From: JAKFEW01 sp036675505
Lineage (GTDB): Bacteria > Cyanobacteriota > Sericytochromatia > S15B-MN24 > JAQBPE01
DNA length: 38,623 bases
Direction of reading: 5' to 3'
Assembly (NCBI GenBank): GCA_036675505.1
Contig: JAKFEW010000118.1
Location: forward strand, 1 to 38,623
Part shown: positions 1 to 11,616 of the stretch, piece by piece
How the letters are laid out: each line of letters begins with the position of its first letter
How positions within the stretch are numbered: position 1 is the stretch's first letter
Notes under the pieces: model-generated
What the model was told of the DNA's origin: nothing
What the model saw: the letters and a program-made list of their open reading frames with translations, nothing else
Databases searched by the model: none
Program-made: the position numbers and the translations under genes

Positions 1-3354
<3,354 letters not shown>

Positions 3355-3408
3355 GGCCGTTCCTGCGCCTCCACGGTGAAAATTTCCGCGCGAATCCGAT
3401 CAGACCCG

Positions 3409-3438
3409 TTGACGGACGGTTGCCCGTCCGTTTATATT
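3409..3438 (+). promoter_or_regulatory. Sigma70-type promoter of the ArsR gene
   Basis: TTGACG (3409-3414) and TATATT (3433-3438) are separated by 18 bp. Transcription would begin at about 3445, directly at the ATG at 3446, and no Shine-Dalgarno sequence precedes that ATG, so the mRNA is probably leaderless. An 8-bp inverted repeat (3412-3431) fills most of the spacer. Confidence 0.65.
3412..3431. promoter_or_regulatory. Inverted repeat in the promoter spacer (operator candidate)
   Basis: ACGGACGG (3412-3419) and CCGTCCGT (3424-3431) are perfect complements around TTGC. The repeat lies between the -35 and -10 elements of the ArsR promoter and 58 bp from the start of the divergent kinase gene. 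A repressor bound here could control either gene. It may equally form a hairpin in RNA from the kinase side. Confidence 0.45.
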
Positions 3439-3454
3439 TAACCACATGGTTAAA
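3437..3454. promoter_or_regulatory. Perfect 8+2+8 palindrome over the ArsR start codon (autoregulatory operator candidate)
   Basis: TTTAACCA (3437-3444) and TGGTTAAA (3447-3454) are exact inverted repeats around CA. The site covers the end of the -10 element, the expected transcription start and the ATG. Winged-helix ArsR repressors typically bind AT-rich dyads of this size at their own promoters, so autoregulation is the natural inference. Confidence 0.6.
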
Positions 3455-4219
3455 CGACCTGGCAAGCCCGATTTTTCGCCCCTCATGGAAGGTGGCGCGC
3501 CGGCCCACGCGGCTCAGGCGTCGCTCGCCGGGGAAGGTGGCGCGCCGGCCCCCGCGGCTCAGGCGTCGCTCGCCGAGCGGCTCGACGCCGTCTACGGCGC
3601 GCTCGGCTCGGACGTCCGGCGCACCCTGCTCGACCGCCTCGCGGCCGGGCCGCTCGCCGTGGCGGACCTCGCGGCGGCGGTCGCGGTCTCCTGGCCCGCG
3701 GTCTCCAAGCACCTGCGCGTGCTGGAGGAGGCGGGCCTGGTCGCGCGCGCGCGCGAGGGGCGCACGCACCGCATCGCCCGCCAGACCGGGCCGCTCGCCG
3801 AGGCGATCGGCTGGCTCGCGGCTCAGGCTGGCGAAGCGCCGCCCATGACCCAGGCCCCCGCGGCCCAGGCCGCCGACTGGGCGCTCGCCCAGGCCCGCGC
3901 GCTGGTGGCCGCCCTCGAGCCGGCCAGCCGGGTCGTCGCGCTCGCGCTCGGCCCGGCCGCCCCGACCCTGGCGGGCGGGCCGGCCGACTACGTCGCGTAC
4001 GTGTTGCGCCGCCGGCTGGGTACGGAGGGCCTGCGGGCCGAGCTCGAGGCCGGCCTCGCCTCGCTGCGGGCGCTCGAGGCGGTGCTCGCGACCCAGGCGC
4101 CGCAGGCCTCTGAGCTCGAATCTCTCACCGCCGGCGCCAGCCGGCTCACCTGGTTGCTCGGCCAGCACCCTGCGCTGGCGGATCTCGGACTGCTCGCCCG
4201 TCGGCCGTCGGCCGCCTGA
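3446..4219 (+). CDS. ArsR-family winged-helix transcriptional regulator
   Basis: Predicted protein of 257 residues. Residues 45-110 match the ArsR/HTH_5 fold: VYGALGSDVRRTLLDRLAAG, then DLAAAVAVSWPAVSKHLRVL as helix-turn-helix, then the wing EEAGLVARAREGRTHRI. No cysteine-rich metal site is visible, so the metal-independent subgroup that often governs small-molecule or lipid-related genes is more likely than a metal sensor. The C-terminal half (about 135-257) is alanine-rich, helical and not recognised. The N-terminus contains two 15-residue copies from a 45-bp tandem duplication. The start at 3446 is supported by a promoter that would place +1 at the ATG; a second ATG at 3485 is possible. 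The regulated target is unknown; the octapeptide lipoprotein 71 bp downstream is a candidate. Confidence 0.85.
   Translation: MVKRPGKPDFSPLMEGGAPAHAAQASLAGEGGAPAPAAQASLAERLDAVYGALGSDVRRTLLDRLAAGPLAVADLAAAVAVSWPAVSKHLRVLEEAGLVARAREGRTHRIARQTGPLAEAIGWLAAQAGEAPPMTQAPAAQAADWALAQARALVAALEPASRVVALALGPAAPTLAGGPADYVAYVLRRRLGTEGLRAELEAGLASLRALEAVLATQAPQASELESLTAGASRLTWLLGQHPALADLGLLARRPSAA
3488..3577 (+). repeat. Two tandem copies of a 45-bp in-frame unit
   Basis: Positions 3488-3532 and 3533-3577 are nearly identical 45-bp units. They encode EGGAPAHAAQASLAG and EGGAPAPAAQASLAE near the N-terminus of the ArsR-like protein. This looks like a recent slippage duplication in a disordered tail before the DNA-binding domain. 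Confidence 0.9.
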
Positions 4220-4290
4220 GCGCCTGCGGCTCCAATTCGACCACCGGAAAAATTTGGAAGCACACCTACTTACTTGAAAGGACGCCCCCC

Positions 4291-7263
4291 ATGCACCGTC
4301 CCGCACGTGCGCTCTCGTCGCTCGCCCTGGCGTTGACGCTGGCGGCCTGCCAGCTTCCGGGCGGCAGCAACCCCGTCGGCAAGCCGTCGCTGAAGCCGAC
4401 CCCGATCGGCGCGCGGGGCGGCCAGCTGGCGGGCGCCGTCGCGACCCTCGTCGGCATGGACGGCGCCACGCTGATCGGCCTCGACGCGGCCTCGCTGATC
4501 GGCGCGGACGGCGGATCCTTGATCGGCGCCGACGGCGCGAGCCTGATCGGCGCGGATGGGGGCTCGCTGATCGGCGCCGACGGTGGCTCGCTGATCGGGG
4601 CGGACGGCGGGAGCTTGATCGGGGCGGACGGCGCGAGCTTGATCGGCGCCGACGGCGCCTCGATCGCGGGCTCGGTGAAGGCGCCCGCGGGGCTGGTCGC
4701 GGCGGGCGCCGGCAACGCGGTCTCGGATATGGGCGGCATGTACCGCATCCAGGCCGTCAGCGAGAAGTCGCTCGCGAACGTGCATGTCTACCTGCGCACG
4801 GCCAGCGGCAAGTTCGTGGTCGACCGCAAGACCGGCAAGCTGATCACGGCCGTCACGAACGCGAAGGGCGAGTACAGCTTCAAGGGCTGGCGCGCCGTGC
4901 GCGGATTGACGGTCTTCGTGCCCTCGGCGCGGGTGGCCGGCGAGATCCAGGGCCTGGCCGGGCTGCGGCCGAAGGATCAGGGCGAGGCGGCGCCGGTGGC
5001 CATCGACATGGCGAGCACGCTCATGACCGCCTGGATCTTCGACCGCGTGCTCGCGAGCCAGGCCGACCGCGGCAAGAGCCTCGACCGGCTGCCGGCCGCG
5101 CTCGGCGCCGAGACCTACGGCCGCGTGGCGGCGGCCGCGCGCGCGGACCTCGTGCCGGCCGCGAGCAAGCTCGCGAGCAAGGGCTTCGCCGACGCCCTCG
5201 AGCGCCTGCGCGCCGAGGACGCGGCGATCAGCGCCAAGCTCGAGGAAGTCCGCAAGGTCATGACGCTCGCGGGCACCGACAGCACGGTTGCGGCCAGCGC
5301 GCGCGCGATCACGCTCCAGCAGCCCGTCGACGTGGCGCAGGCGCCGGACGGTGCGCTCTTCGTCGCCGAGGCCTTCTCGGGCGTCGTGCGCCGGATCGGC
5401 ACGGACGGCCAGGCCACGCCGGTGGTTGGCCAGGGCAGCCGGAACGAGGGGCAGATCGGCTCGATCTTCGCGACCGACATCGCGATCGGCCCCGATGGCA
5501 AGCTGTACATGAACGCGAAGTACGCCGCCGAGATCTTCCGCTGCAACCCGGACGGCTCGGGCTTCGAGACGTTCGCGGGCGGCGGCCAGACCCTGGTCGG
5601 TCCTGGCGTGAAGGCGCTCGGCGCCAAGTTCGAGCCGGCGCGCGCGATCGCCTTCGACGCGGCGGGCGGCCTGCTCATCGCCGAGGGCGACGCCGACGCC
5701 CAGAAGGCCGAATCGCGCCTCTTGCGCATCGCCCCGGACGGCACGATCGCCGATCTGGGCGCGCCCTGGGCCGGGCAGCCGGCGCTGCCCGGCGCCTGGC
5801 GCGAGATCAACGCGCTCACCGTCGCGCCCGACGGCGCGCTCTGGGTCATGGAGTTCCAGGAAGGCGCGCTCTGGCTGCGCGAGCCGGGCCAGCCCTGGCG
5901 CGCGGTCGCCCGGCAGCTCGCGACCTCCCACTACGCGGACCTGCTGCCGCGGCCCGACGGCTCGGTGCTGATCTCGATGGGCCAGCGTTTTGACGACGGC
6001 GAGCAGGTGATCGACAGGGTCACGCGGACGGGGGAGCGCGCGCGCTTCGCAGGCACAGGCGAGATGGGCGCGAACGCGAGCGACGTCGCGGCGCTGGCCG
6101 CGAAGTTCGCCGATCCCGCGGGCTTGATCGCGGGGCGCGACGGCGCGGTGCTCGTGGCCGACTCGCTCGGCGGCATGGTGAGCGCGATCGGCGCGGACGG
6201 CACGGTGCGCATCGTGGCGGGCCGGACCACCGGCGACGACGTCGCCGCGCTCGCCGAGCCGCTCAACGTGCCGGGCGGCATCGCGATCGACGCGCGCGGC
6301 CGCGTGATCGTCTCGGAGTACGCCGGCCACAGCATCCGGCGCATCGACGGCGACCGCTCGGTCCGCATCGCGGGCGGCGAGCCGGGCGTCGCGGCCGAGG
6401 GCGGCCGGGCCGACAAGCTGTATGCGCCCGCCGGCGTGGCCTTCCTCGGCGAGGACATGATCGTCGTCGAGCAAGGCCCCCAGCTGGTCCGCAGGATCCG
6501 TGCCGACGGCACGATCGAGACCCTCGCGGGCGGCGGCGTGGCCCAGCCGGTGTCGGCCGAGGCGAACGCGAGCCCGCCGCGCGCGCGCGACATCAGGCTG
6601 CGCGAGCCGCTGGCGGTGGCCGTCTCGCCCGCGGGCCTGGTCCACTTCACCGACCGCGAGCACGTCTGGCGGATCAACGGGGACGGCAGCCTCACGCTCA
6701 TCGCGGGCTGGTCGGTATTGACCGCCGGCGAGGCTTCCGCGCCACGCGACGGCAAGCCTGCGCGCGAGGTGCCGATCGGGCGCCTGGCTGGCATCCTCTT
6801 CGACAAGGCCGGCAACCTCTACCTCACCGAGGTCAACACCAGCCAGATCCTCAAGATCGACCCGGCAGGCATCCTCTCGGTCTTCGCGGGCGCGGGCTCC
6901 GACGCGACGTTCGTGGCGCTGCTCGGCGGCACCATCGGGACCGAGGGCGAGGTGGCCGCGAAGGACGCGGTCCTGGTCGTGCCCTCGGGCCTGGCCTTCG
7001 ACGCCGCGGGCAACCTCTACGTCACGGAGATGGGCACGCGCGGCGTCCAGTCGCTCGCGTCCAGCTTCTTCGGCGGCTCGTCGGCGATCCCGTTGGTGGA
7101 CGGCCGCATCCGCAAGATCACGCCCGCGGGCCGCGTCACCACCATCGCCGGCCTGGGCGGCCCGTCCGGGACCGAGCTGCGCAACCCGATCGGCGTGGTC
7201 GTGGACCTCGAGGGCCACGTGATCTTCGTCGACAACGGCACCAACCAGCTCAAGCGGCTGTAG
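4291..7263 (+). CDS. Lipoprotein with octapeptide array, carboxypeptidase-regulatory-like domain and NHL beta-propeller
   Basis: Predicted 990 residues. The signal peptide ends in the lipobox LAAC (cysteine at about residue 19), so the protein is probably lipid-anchored. Residues 52-123 are nine tandem octapeptides of consensus SLIGADGG. A beta-sandwich-like segment follows (NVHVYLRTASGKF to TNAKGEYSFKG, about 168-205) resembling CarboxypepD_reg folds. Next is an alanine-rich helical region to about 325. From about 335 to the end there are NHL/SMP-30-type blades with repeated motifs such as PDGALFVAE, GLAFDAAGNLYV and RKITPAGRVTTIAG. AAAGGA lies 8 nt before the ATG. NHL propellers bind proteins, sugars or RNA; the ligand here is unknown. 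The gene at 24265 has the same domain order and is a paralogue. It is probably surface-exposed; no catalytic site was recognised. Confidence 0.85.
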   Translation: MHRPARALSSLALALTLAACQLPGGSNPVGKPSLKPTPIGARGGQLAGAVATLVGMDGATLIGLDAASLIGADGGSLIGADGASLIGADGGSLIGADGGSLIGADGGSLIGADGASLIGADGASIAGSVKAPAGLVAAGAGNAVSDMGGMYRIQAVSEKSLANVHVYLRTASGKFVVDRKTGKLITAVTNAKGEYSFKGWRAVRGLTVFVPSARVAGEIQGLAGLRPKDQGEAAPVAIDMASTLMTAWIFDRVLASQADRGKSLDRLPAALGAETYGRVAAAARADLVPAASKLASKGFADALERLRAEDAAISAKLEEVRKVMTLAGTDSTVAASARAITLQQPVDVAQAPDGALFVAEAFSGVVRRIGTDGQATPVVGQGSRNEGQIGSIFATDIAIGPDGKLYMNAKYAAEIFRCNPDGSGFETFAGGGQTLVGPGVKALGAKFEPARAIAFDAAGGLLIAEGDADAQKAESRLLRIAPDGTIADLGAPWAGQPALPGAWREINALTVAPDGALWVMEFQEGALWLREPGQPWRAVARQLATSHYADLLPRPDGSVLISMGQRFDDGEQVIDRVTRTGERARFAGTGEMGANASDVAALAAKFADPAGLIAGRDGAVLVADSLGGMVSAIGADGTVRIVAGRTTGDDVAALAEPLNVPGGIAIDARGRVIVSEYAGHSIRRIDGDRSVRIAGGEPGVAAEGGRADKLYAPAGVAFLGEDMIVVEQGPQLVRRIRADGTIETLAGGGVAQPVSAEANASPPRARDIRLREPLAVAVSPAGLVHFTDREHVWRINGDGSLTLIAGWSVLTAGEASAPRDGKPAREVPIGRLAGILFDKAGNLYLTEVNTSQILKIDPAGILSVFAGAGSDATFVALLGGTIGTEGEVAAKDAVLVVPSGLAFDAAGNLYVTEMGTRGVQSLASSFFGGSSAIPLVDGRIRKITPAGRVTTIAGLGGPSGTELRNPIGVVVDLEGHVIFVDNGTNQLKRL
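4444..4659 (+). repeat. Nine tandem 24-bp units encoding SLIGADGG octapeptides
   Basis: Nine consecutive 24-bp units encode TLVGMDGA, TLIGLDAA and then seven SLIGADG(G/A). Codons differ between units (gatc/gacg contexts, GGC versus GGG or GGT), so selection has kept the peptide while the DNA has drifted. The regular LI and DG spacing suggests a beta-solenoid or roll between the lipid anchor and the propeller. This is inference. Confidence 0.9.
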
Positions 7264-7265
7264 CA

Positions 7266-7291
7266 TTCCGGTCGTTATGGGTTCGTTACGC
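7266..7291 (+). promoter_or_regulatory. Copy A of a recurring TCGTTA-containing intergenic motif
   Basis: Just after the stop of the 4291 gene the sequence contains GTCGTTATG followed by GTTCGTTACGCC. Similar elements lie at 17746-17760 and 19575-19590, also just outside lipoprotein genes. The function is unknown; a shared regulator site, a non-canonical promoter or a remnant repeat are all possible. Confidence 0.3.
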
Positions 7292-7402
7292 CGATCCTGT
7301 AAAAAGGAAGGTGCGAGCGACGAACACCGAAGCATCGCAGGCCTCATCCCCAACCCCGGCTGGTCCCTGCCAGCCGACGAGGCCTTTCCCCGAAAAAACC
7401 TT

Positions 7403-7436
7403 GGCCGGAGGAGAGAAGCGGAGCTCTCCTCCGGCC
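7403..7436 (-). terminator. Rho-independent terminator for the minus-strand lipoprotein at 7471
   Basis: A perfect 13-bp stem (7403-7415 with 7424-7436) has an 8-nt loop. Read on the minus strand, it follows the stop at 7471 by 34 bp and is itself followed by AAGG and then six T residues (complement of 7393-7398). The plus-strand side has no T tract, so it mainly serves the minus-strand gene, although it may also stop read-through from 4291-7263. Confidence 0.75.
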
Positions 7437-7470
7437 GGGGCTTGGGGGCCCTCGGTTCAGGGCTCGGAAC

Positions 7471-8895
7471 CTACTGGAGCCTGTAGCGGCGCAGCGCCGT
7501 GTCGCCGATGTTCGCCGTGTAGAAGACCTTGTTCGCGTCGAAGATGCACGACGACGGCCGGTCCTGGCCGGTCGCCACCGTGTAGCTGCGGCCCTGGAAG
7601 TCGAAGAGCAGGGTGCGCCCGTTGCGCGCGCTCTCGCCGCCGTAGGTGCACACGCCGAGGTAGCCGGGGCTCCAGGCGATCGCGCAGGCCGAGTAATAGC
7701 CGCTCGCGATGGTCGTCTGCACGCCGGTCGGGGTGATCTTGGCGATCACGCCGCCCCAGGTGCAGACCCACAGGTTGTCGGCGTTGTCGATCGCGATCGC
7801 GTTCACGCCGCTCATCGACTTGAAGGTCGAGATCTGGCCGGTCGCGCTGATGAGCGCTATGCGGTTGTTGCTGTAGTCGGCCAGGTAGATCCGGCCGCGG
7901 CTGTCGATCGCGGGCCACACCGGCCGGTTCAGGCCACCGCTCGCGAAGACCGACCAGGAGCCTCCGCCCGGCGGGATCTTCAAGAGCTGGTGGCTGTTGT
8001 AGGCTGCGTTGTAGAGGTTGCCGGCCGCGTCGAAGGCCAGGCCGGCCGAGCCCGCGATGCCGCTCGCGTAACGGCTGACCACGCCGGCCTGGGTCACCTT
8101 GGTGACGCTGCCGCGGTGCCAATCGGCCTCGTACAGCGAGCCCGCCTTGTCGATCGCGAGGCCGTTCGGGCCGGCCATGCCCGAGCCGAAGAAGCTGAAG
8201 TGGGCGGCGTACGCGGCCGCGGCCTGGCTGGCCGACGGCCAGCCGGTGATCGGCGTGGCGCTCGGCGCGGGCGTGGGCGAGGCGACCGGCGTCGTGGTCG
8301 GGGCGGGCGTCGGCGTGGGCGTGCCGCCGGCCGTCTCGCCGATCGGCTGGGCCTGGTAGATCGAGAGGTGCGCGAGCGGGCTGGTGGTCGAGTTGGTCCA
8401 GTTCACGCGCAGGTAGCGTGTGCTCACCGGCGCAGGGAAGGTCTTGGTCTCGACGTTCCAGGTCGTGGTGGTCTGGTTGGTCAGGACCGGCGTCCAGCTC
8501 GTGCCGGTGGCCGAGGCCTCGATCGCGAAGCGCGAGCCGCCGGTCGAGGGCGGCAGCTTGATGCGCAGCCCGCTGACCGAGCGGGTCGTGCCGAGGTCGA
8601 GCCGCAGCCAGGCGGTCGGGTTGCGATAGCCGCCGTTGGTCCAGGCGCTGCTCAGGTTGGTGTCGATCGCGAGCGACGGCGGGTTGCTCGCGACGCTGCT
8701 GTCGGCCGTGGCGGCCGTGACCGCGAGCGGGCCGATCGCCTGGAGCCCGTAGCCGGGCGCCGGCGGGCGCTGGGCGGCCGGGGGCTGGCCGTCTGCCGGG
8801 GGCTGGGCCTGGGGCGGGGCCGCGCCCGGCAGCGGCGCCGAACAGGCGGCGAGGGCGAGGACGAGGGACGCGAAGGCCCCGTGGCGGATCTGCAT
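7471..8895 (-). CDS. Lipoprotein with F5/8 type C (discoidin-like) domain and NHL-type beta-propeller
   Basis: Predicted 474 residues. The start at 8895 is chosen because AAAAGGAGGA lies just upstream and a lipoprotein signal follows (lipobox LAAC, cysteine about residue 18). Residues about 55-165 resemble an F5/8 type C/CBM32 sandwich: SSVASNPPSLAIDTNLSSAW, then WLRLDLGTTRSVSGLRIKLP, then RYLRVNW. A Thr/Pro linker (about 170-200) leads to a propeller with GPNGLAIDKAGSLYEAD, GLAFDAAGNLYNA and IAIDNADNLWV blades. Discoidin-like domains often bind sugars or membranes, so a carbohydrate-binding surface protein is plausible. It is divergent from pncB and shares its control region. The same frame stays open far upstream (to 10545) through antisense of pncB, which is not real coding. 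Confidence 0.85.
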   Translation of the reverse strand: MQIRHGAFASLVLALAACSAPLPGAAPPQAQPPADGQPPAAQRPPAPGYGLQAIGPLAVTAATADSSVASNPPSLAIDTNLSSAWTNGGYRNPTAWLRLDLGTTRSVSGLRIKLPPSTGGSRFAIEASATGTSWTPVLTNQTTTTWNVETKTFPAPVSTRYLRVNWTNSTTSPLAHLSIYQAQPIGETAGGTPTPTPAPTTTPVASPTPAPSATPITGWPSASQAAAAYAAHFSFFGSGMAGPNGLAIDKAGSLYEADWHRGSVTKVTQAGVVSRYASGIAGSAGLAFDAAGNLYNAAYNSHQLLKIPPGGGSWSVFASGGLNRPVWPAIDSRGRIYLADYSNNRIALISATGQISTFKSMSGVNAIAIDNADNLWVCTWGGVIAKITPTGVQTTIASGYYSACAIAWSPGYLGVCTYGGESARNGRTLLFDFQGRSYTVATGQDRPSSCIFDANKVFYTANIGDTALRRYRLQ

Positions 8896-9020
8896 GGGTC
8901 CTCCTTTTGACTGGAGCGGCGTCAAGAGCGTAGCCCACGCGCGGGCGCCAGGGCCTGGCCGCGCTGGCCGAAACTGATTGCCAGCGGCCGAGCAGCGCCT
9001 GCGGTCACGCGCGGCGCGGC

Positions 9021-9049
9021 TTGACCCTACAAAGTGTATGTGGTACACT
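9021..9049 (+). promoter_or_regulatory. Promoter of the NAD salvage operon
   Basis: TTGACC (9021-9026) and TACACT (9044-9049) are separated by 17 bp, a close match to sigma70 elements. Transcription from about 9056 would give a leader of roughly 68 nt before pncB. The -10 forms the right arm of a palindrome, so a bound repressor would block polymerase. Confidence 0.7.
9033..9049. promoter_or_regulatory. Palindromic operator candidate overlapping the pncB promoter (possible NrtR site)
   Basis: AGTGTA (9033-9038) and TACACT (9044-9049) are perfect inverted repeats around TGTGG. NrtR repressors bind palindromes in promoters of NAD biosynthesis genes, and an NrtR-like gene lies at 22959-23654, so assignment to NrtR is reasonable. 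The consensus for this lineage is not known to me. By symmetry the left arm reads TACACT on the minus strand and could serve as a -10 toward the lipoprotein at 8895. Confidence 0.5.
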
Positions 9050-9123
9050 AACAACCAGCTAACGTGTCGACGGACCGGCGCTCGGGTGTTAAGCTCGGGT
9101 GCCCCGTCATCCAGGAGGTCCCC

Positions 9124-10626
9124 ATGGCCACCGAGACCCGCCCCACCGCTCCCGGCTACGGCCTGATGCCCTATGGCCAAAGCCTGGCGCTGCTCACGGA
9201 CTTCTACCAGCTCACGATGGCCTACGGCTACTGGAAAGAGGGCACCGCGAGCCGCGAGGCGGTCTTCCACCACTATTTCCGCAAGCACCCCTTCCAGGGC
9301 GGCTTCACGCTGGCGGCCGGCCTGGCCTGCGCGATCGAGTGGCTCGAGAACTTCCACTTCACGCGCGACGACCTCGACTACCTCGCGGGCGTCACGGGGC
9401 CCGACGAGCAGCCGCTCTTCGAGCCGGCCTTCCTCGACTACCTGGCCGACATGCGGCTCAGCTGCGACATCGACGCGATCCCGGAAGGCACGGTGGTCTT
9501 CCCCAACGAGCCGCTGATCCGCGTGCAGGGGCCCTTGGTCCAGTGCCAGCTGCTCGAGACGGCGCTGCTCAACATCGTGAACTTCCAGAGCCTGATCGCG
9601 ACCAAGGCCGCGCGCGTGGTGCTCGCCGCCGACGGCGAGCCCGTGCTCGAGTTCGGCTTGCGGCGCGCCCAGGGCATCGACGGCGGGCTCGCGGCCTCGC
9701 GCGCGGCCTTCGTGGGCGGCGTCTCGGCGACCAGCAACGTGCTCGCGGGCAAGCACTACGGCATCCCCGTGAAGGGCACGCATGCCCACAGCTGGGTCAT
9801 GAGCTTCGACAGCGAGCTTGCGGCCTTCGAGGCCTACGCGCGGGCGCTGCCCGGCAACTGCGTCTTCCTGGTCGACACCTACGACACGCTCGACGGCGTG
9901 CGGCGCGCCTGCGCGATGGGCAAGCTGCTCAGGCAGCAGGGCCACGATCTGCTCGGCGTCAGGCTCGACTCGGGCGACCTCGCCTACCTCAGCATCGAGG
10001 CGCGCAAGATCCTCGACGCCGAGGGCTTTCCCGACGCCACGATCGTGGCCTCGAACGACCTCAACGAGCACCTGATCCGCTCGCTCAAGGACCAGGGCGC
10101 GAAGATCAACGTCTGGGGCGTGGGCACCCAGCTCGCGACGGCCTACGACCAGCCCGCGCTGGGCGGCGTCTACAAGCTGGCGGCGATCCGCGAGCCGGGC
10201 CAGGCCTGGCAGTACCGCGTGAAGCTCTCCGAGAACGCGATCAAGATCTCGACGCCCGGCATCCTGCAGGTGCGCCGCTTCCACGGCGCGGACGAGGAGA
10301 TCGCCGACGCGATCTACGACGTCTCGCGCGGCCTGCCGGCGGGCGACGTGGTGGTGGTCGACCCGGCCGAGATCACGCACCAGAAGCGCATCCCCGCGGA
10401 CACGCCCTACACCGACCTGCTCGTGCCGATCTTCCGCGCCGGCGCCCGCGTCTACGATCCGCCTGCGCTGGCGGCGGTCCAGGCCAAGGCGAAGGCCGAG
10501 CTCGCGCGCTTCCACAGCGGCGTGAAGCGCTTCGAGAACCCGCACGCCTATCCCGCGGGCATCGAGAAGGCGCTCTACGACTTCAAGCTCGACCTCGTGC
10601 TCAAGGCCAAGGGGGTCGAGGCATGA
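9124..10626 (+). CDS. pncB: Nicotinate phosphoribosyltransferase
   Basis: Predicted 500 residues. It catalyses nicotinate + PRPP + ATP to nicotinate mononucleotide, the entry step of the Preiss-Handler salvage pathway in the cytoplasm. Family motifs are clear: LTDFYQLTMAYGYWKEG near the N-terminus, EFGLRRAQGIDGG mid-protein, GTHAHSWVMSF with the expected histidines, VDTYDTLDGV, and GVRLDSGDLAYLS. These fit NAPRTase rather than nicotinamide-specific NadV/NAMPT. The start at 9124 is set by AGGAGG at 9113-9118. Its last bases overlap the next ATG (ATGA), so translation is coupled to the PRPP synthetase that makes its co-substrate. It is the first gene of a four-gene operon behind the promoter at 9021. 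Confidence 0.96.
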   Translation: MATETRPTAPGYGLMPYGQSLALLTDFYQLTMAYGYWKEGTASREAVFHHYFRKHPFQGGFTLAAGLACAIEWLENFHFTRDDLDYLAGVTGPDEQPLFEPAFLDYLADMRLSCDIDAIPEGTVVFPNEPLIRVQGPLVQCQLLETALLNIVNFQSLIATKAARVVLAADGEPVLEFGLRRAQGIDGGLAASRAAFVGGVSATSNVLAGKHYGIPVKGTHAHSWVMSFDSELAAFEAYARALPGNCVFLVDTYDTLDGVRRACAMGKLLRQQGHDLLGVRLDSGDLAYLSIEARKILDAEGFPDATIVASNDLNEHLIRSLKDQGAKINVWGVGTQLATAYDQPALGGVYKLAAIREPGQAWQYRVKLSENAIKISTPGILQVRRFHGADEEIADAIYDVSRGLPAGDVVVVDPAEITHQKRIPADTPYTDLLVPIFRAGARVYDPPALAAVQAKAKAELARFHSGVKRFENPHAYPAGIEKALYDFKLDLVLKAKGVEA

Positions 10627-11600
10627 GGGCGCCGCAGCCGATCTCGATCGGGCCCCAGCTGCGGCGGCGGGCCGAGGGCGACGAGTACCTCGTGTTCGCG
10701 CTGCCTGAGTATGCGGGCATGGCCGACGACCTGATGGCGAACCCGGATTTCGAGCTCGGCCGGGTGAGCCGCGCGGTCTTCCCGGACGGCGAGCGCTACT
10801 TGCGCATCGACTCCGACGTCTCGAACCGCGAGGTCGTGCTGCTCGGCGGCACGATCTCGGACGCCGCCACGCTCGAGCTCTTCGACCTCGGCTCGGCGGC
10901 CGTGAAGTACGGCGCCAGGCGACTCACGCTCGTGATCCCCTACTTCGGCTACTCGACCATGGAGCGCGCCGTGCGCCCGGGCGAGGTGGTCACGGCAAAG
11001 TCGCGCGCCCGACTCTTCTCGGCGATCCCGCAGGGTGCCGACCCCACCCGCGTGGTGCTGGTCGACCTGCATTCCGAGGGCATCCCGCACTACTTCGAGG
11101 GCGCGATTCGGCCGGTGCACCTCTACGCCAAGCCCGTGATCGAGCAGGCGGTGGCCGAGCTCGCGGGCGGCGTGGACGTGGTCCTCGCGAGCACCGACGC
11201 CGGCCGCGCGAAGTGGGTCGAGTCGCTCGCGAACGACCTCGGCCTGCAGGCGGCCTTCGTGCTCAAGCGCCGGCTCTCGGGCGACAAGACCGAGGTGGTG
11301 GCGATGAGCGCGCACGTCGAGGGCCGCCACGTGATCATCTACGACGACATGATCCGCACGGGCGGCTCGTTGATCGAGGCCGCGCGGGCCTACCGCGCCG
11401 CGGGGGCCACGCGGGTCTCGGCCGTGGCGACCCACGGCCTCTTCCCCGGCCAGGCGCTCGCGCGCCTCGAGGCGAGCGGCATGATCGACAGGATCGCCTG
11501 CACCGACACCCACCCGCGCGCGCGCGAGCTCGCGGGGCCCTACCTCAGCGTGAAGCCCGTGGCCGGCCTGTTGGCCAGCTACCTCAGAACCCACCCTTGA
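10623..11600 (+). CDS. prs: Ribose-phosphate pyrophosphokinase (PRPP synthetase), divergent type
   Basis: Predicted 325 residues. It makes PRPP from ribose 5-phosphate and ATP. Supporting motifs are FPDGERYLRI (flexible loop side), PYFGYSTMERAVRPGEVVTA, VDLHSEGIPHYFEG (a variant of the usual DLHS...QGFF segment), KRRLSGDKTEV, and the PRPP/ribose-phosphate loop IYDDMIRTGGSL. The ATG overlaps the pncB stop by 4 bp. The altered DLHS segment suggests a subtype separate from the housekeeping enzyme, probably a dedicated supply for PncB. Whether the genome has another prs cannot be seen here. Confidence 0.92.
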   Translation: MRAPQPISIGPQLRRRAEGDEYLVFALPEYAGMADDLMANPDFELGRVSRAVFPDGERYLRIDSDVSNREVVLLGGTISDAATLELFDLGSAAVKYGARRLTLVIPYFGYSTMERAVRPGEVVTAKSRARLFSAIPQGADPTRVVLVDLHSEGIPHYFEGAIRPVHLYAKPVIEQAVAELAGGVDVVLASTDAGRAKWVESLANDLGLQAAFVLKRRLSGDKTEVVAMSAHVEGRHVIIYDDMIRTGGSLIEAARAYRAAGATRVSAVATHGLFPGQALARLEASGMIDRIACTDTHPRARELAGPYLSVKPVAGLLASYLRTHP

Positions 11601-11616
11601 AGGCGAGGACGCAGCC

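Noticed and set aside
4270..7353. 1027-codon minus-strand frame
   Set aside because: Antisense of the NHL lipoprotein; repeats of ADQ/RADQ are the complement of the octapeptide codons. No ribosome site or recognisable motif.
7277..7486. 69-codon plus-strand ORF after the NHL lipoprotein
   Set aside because: It runs through the terminator hairpin at 7403-7436, has no SD and an unremarkable sequence.
8896..10545. Upstream extension of the 7471 lipoprotein frame through pncB
   Set aside because: It has no motifs and lies antisense to a well-conserved pncB. The lipoprotein signal and strong SD at 8895 mark the true start.
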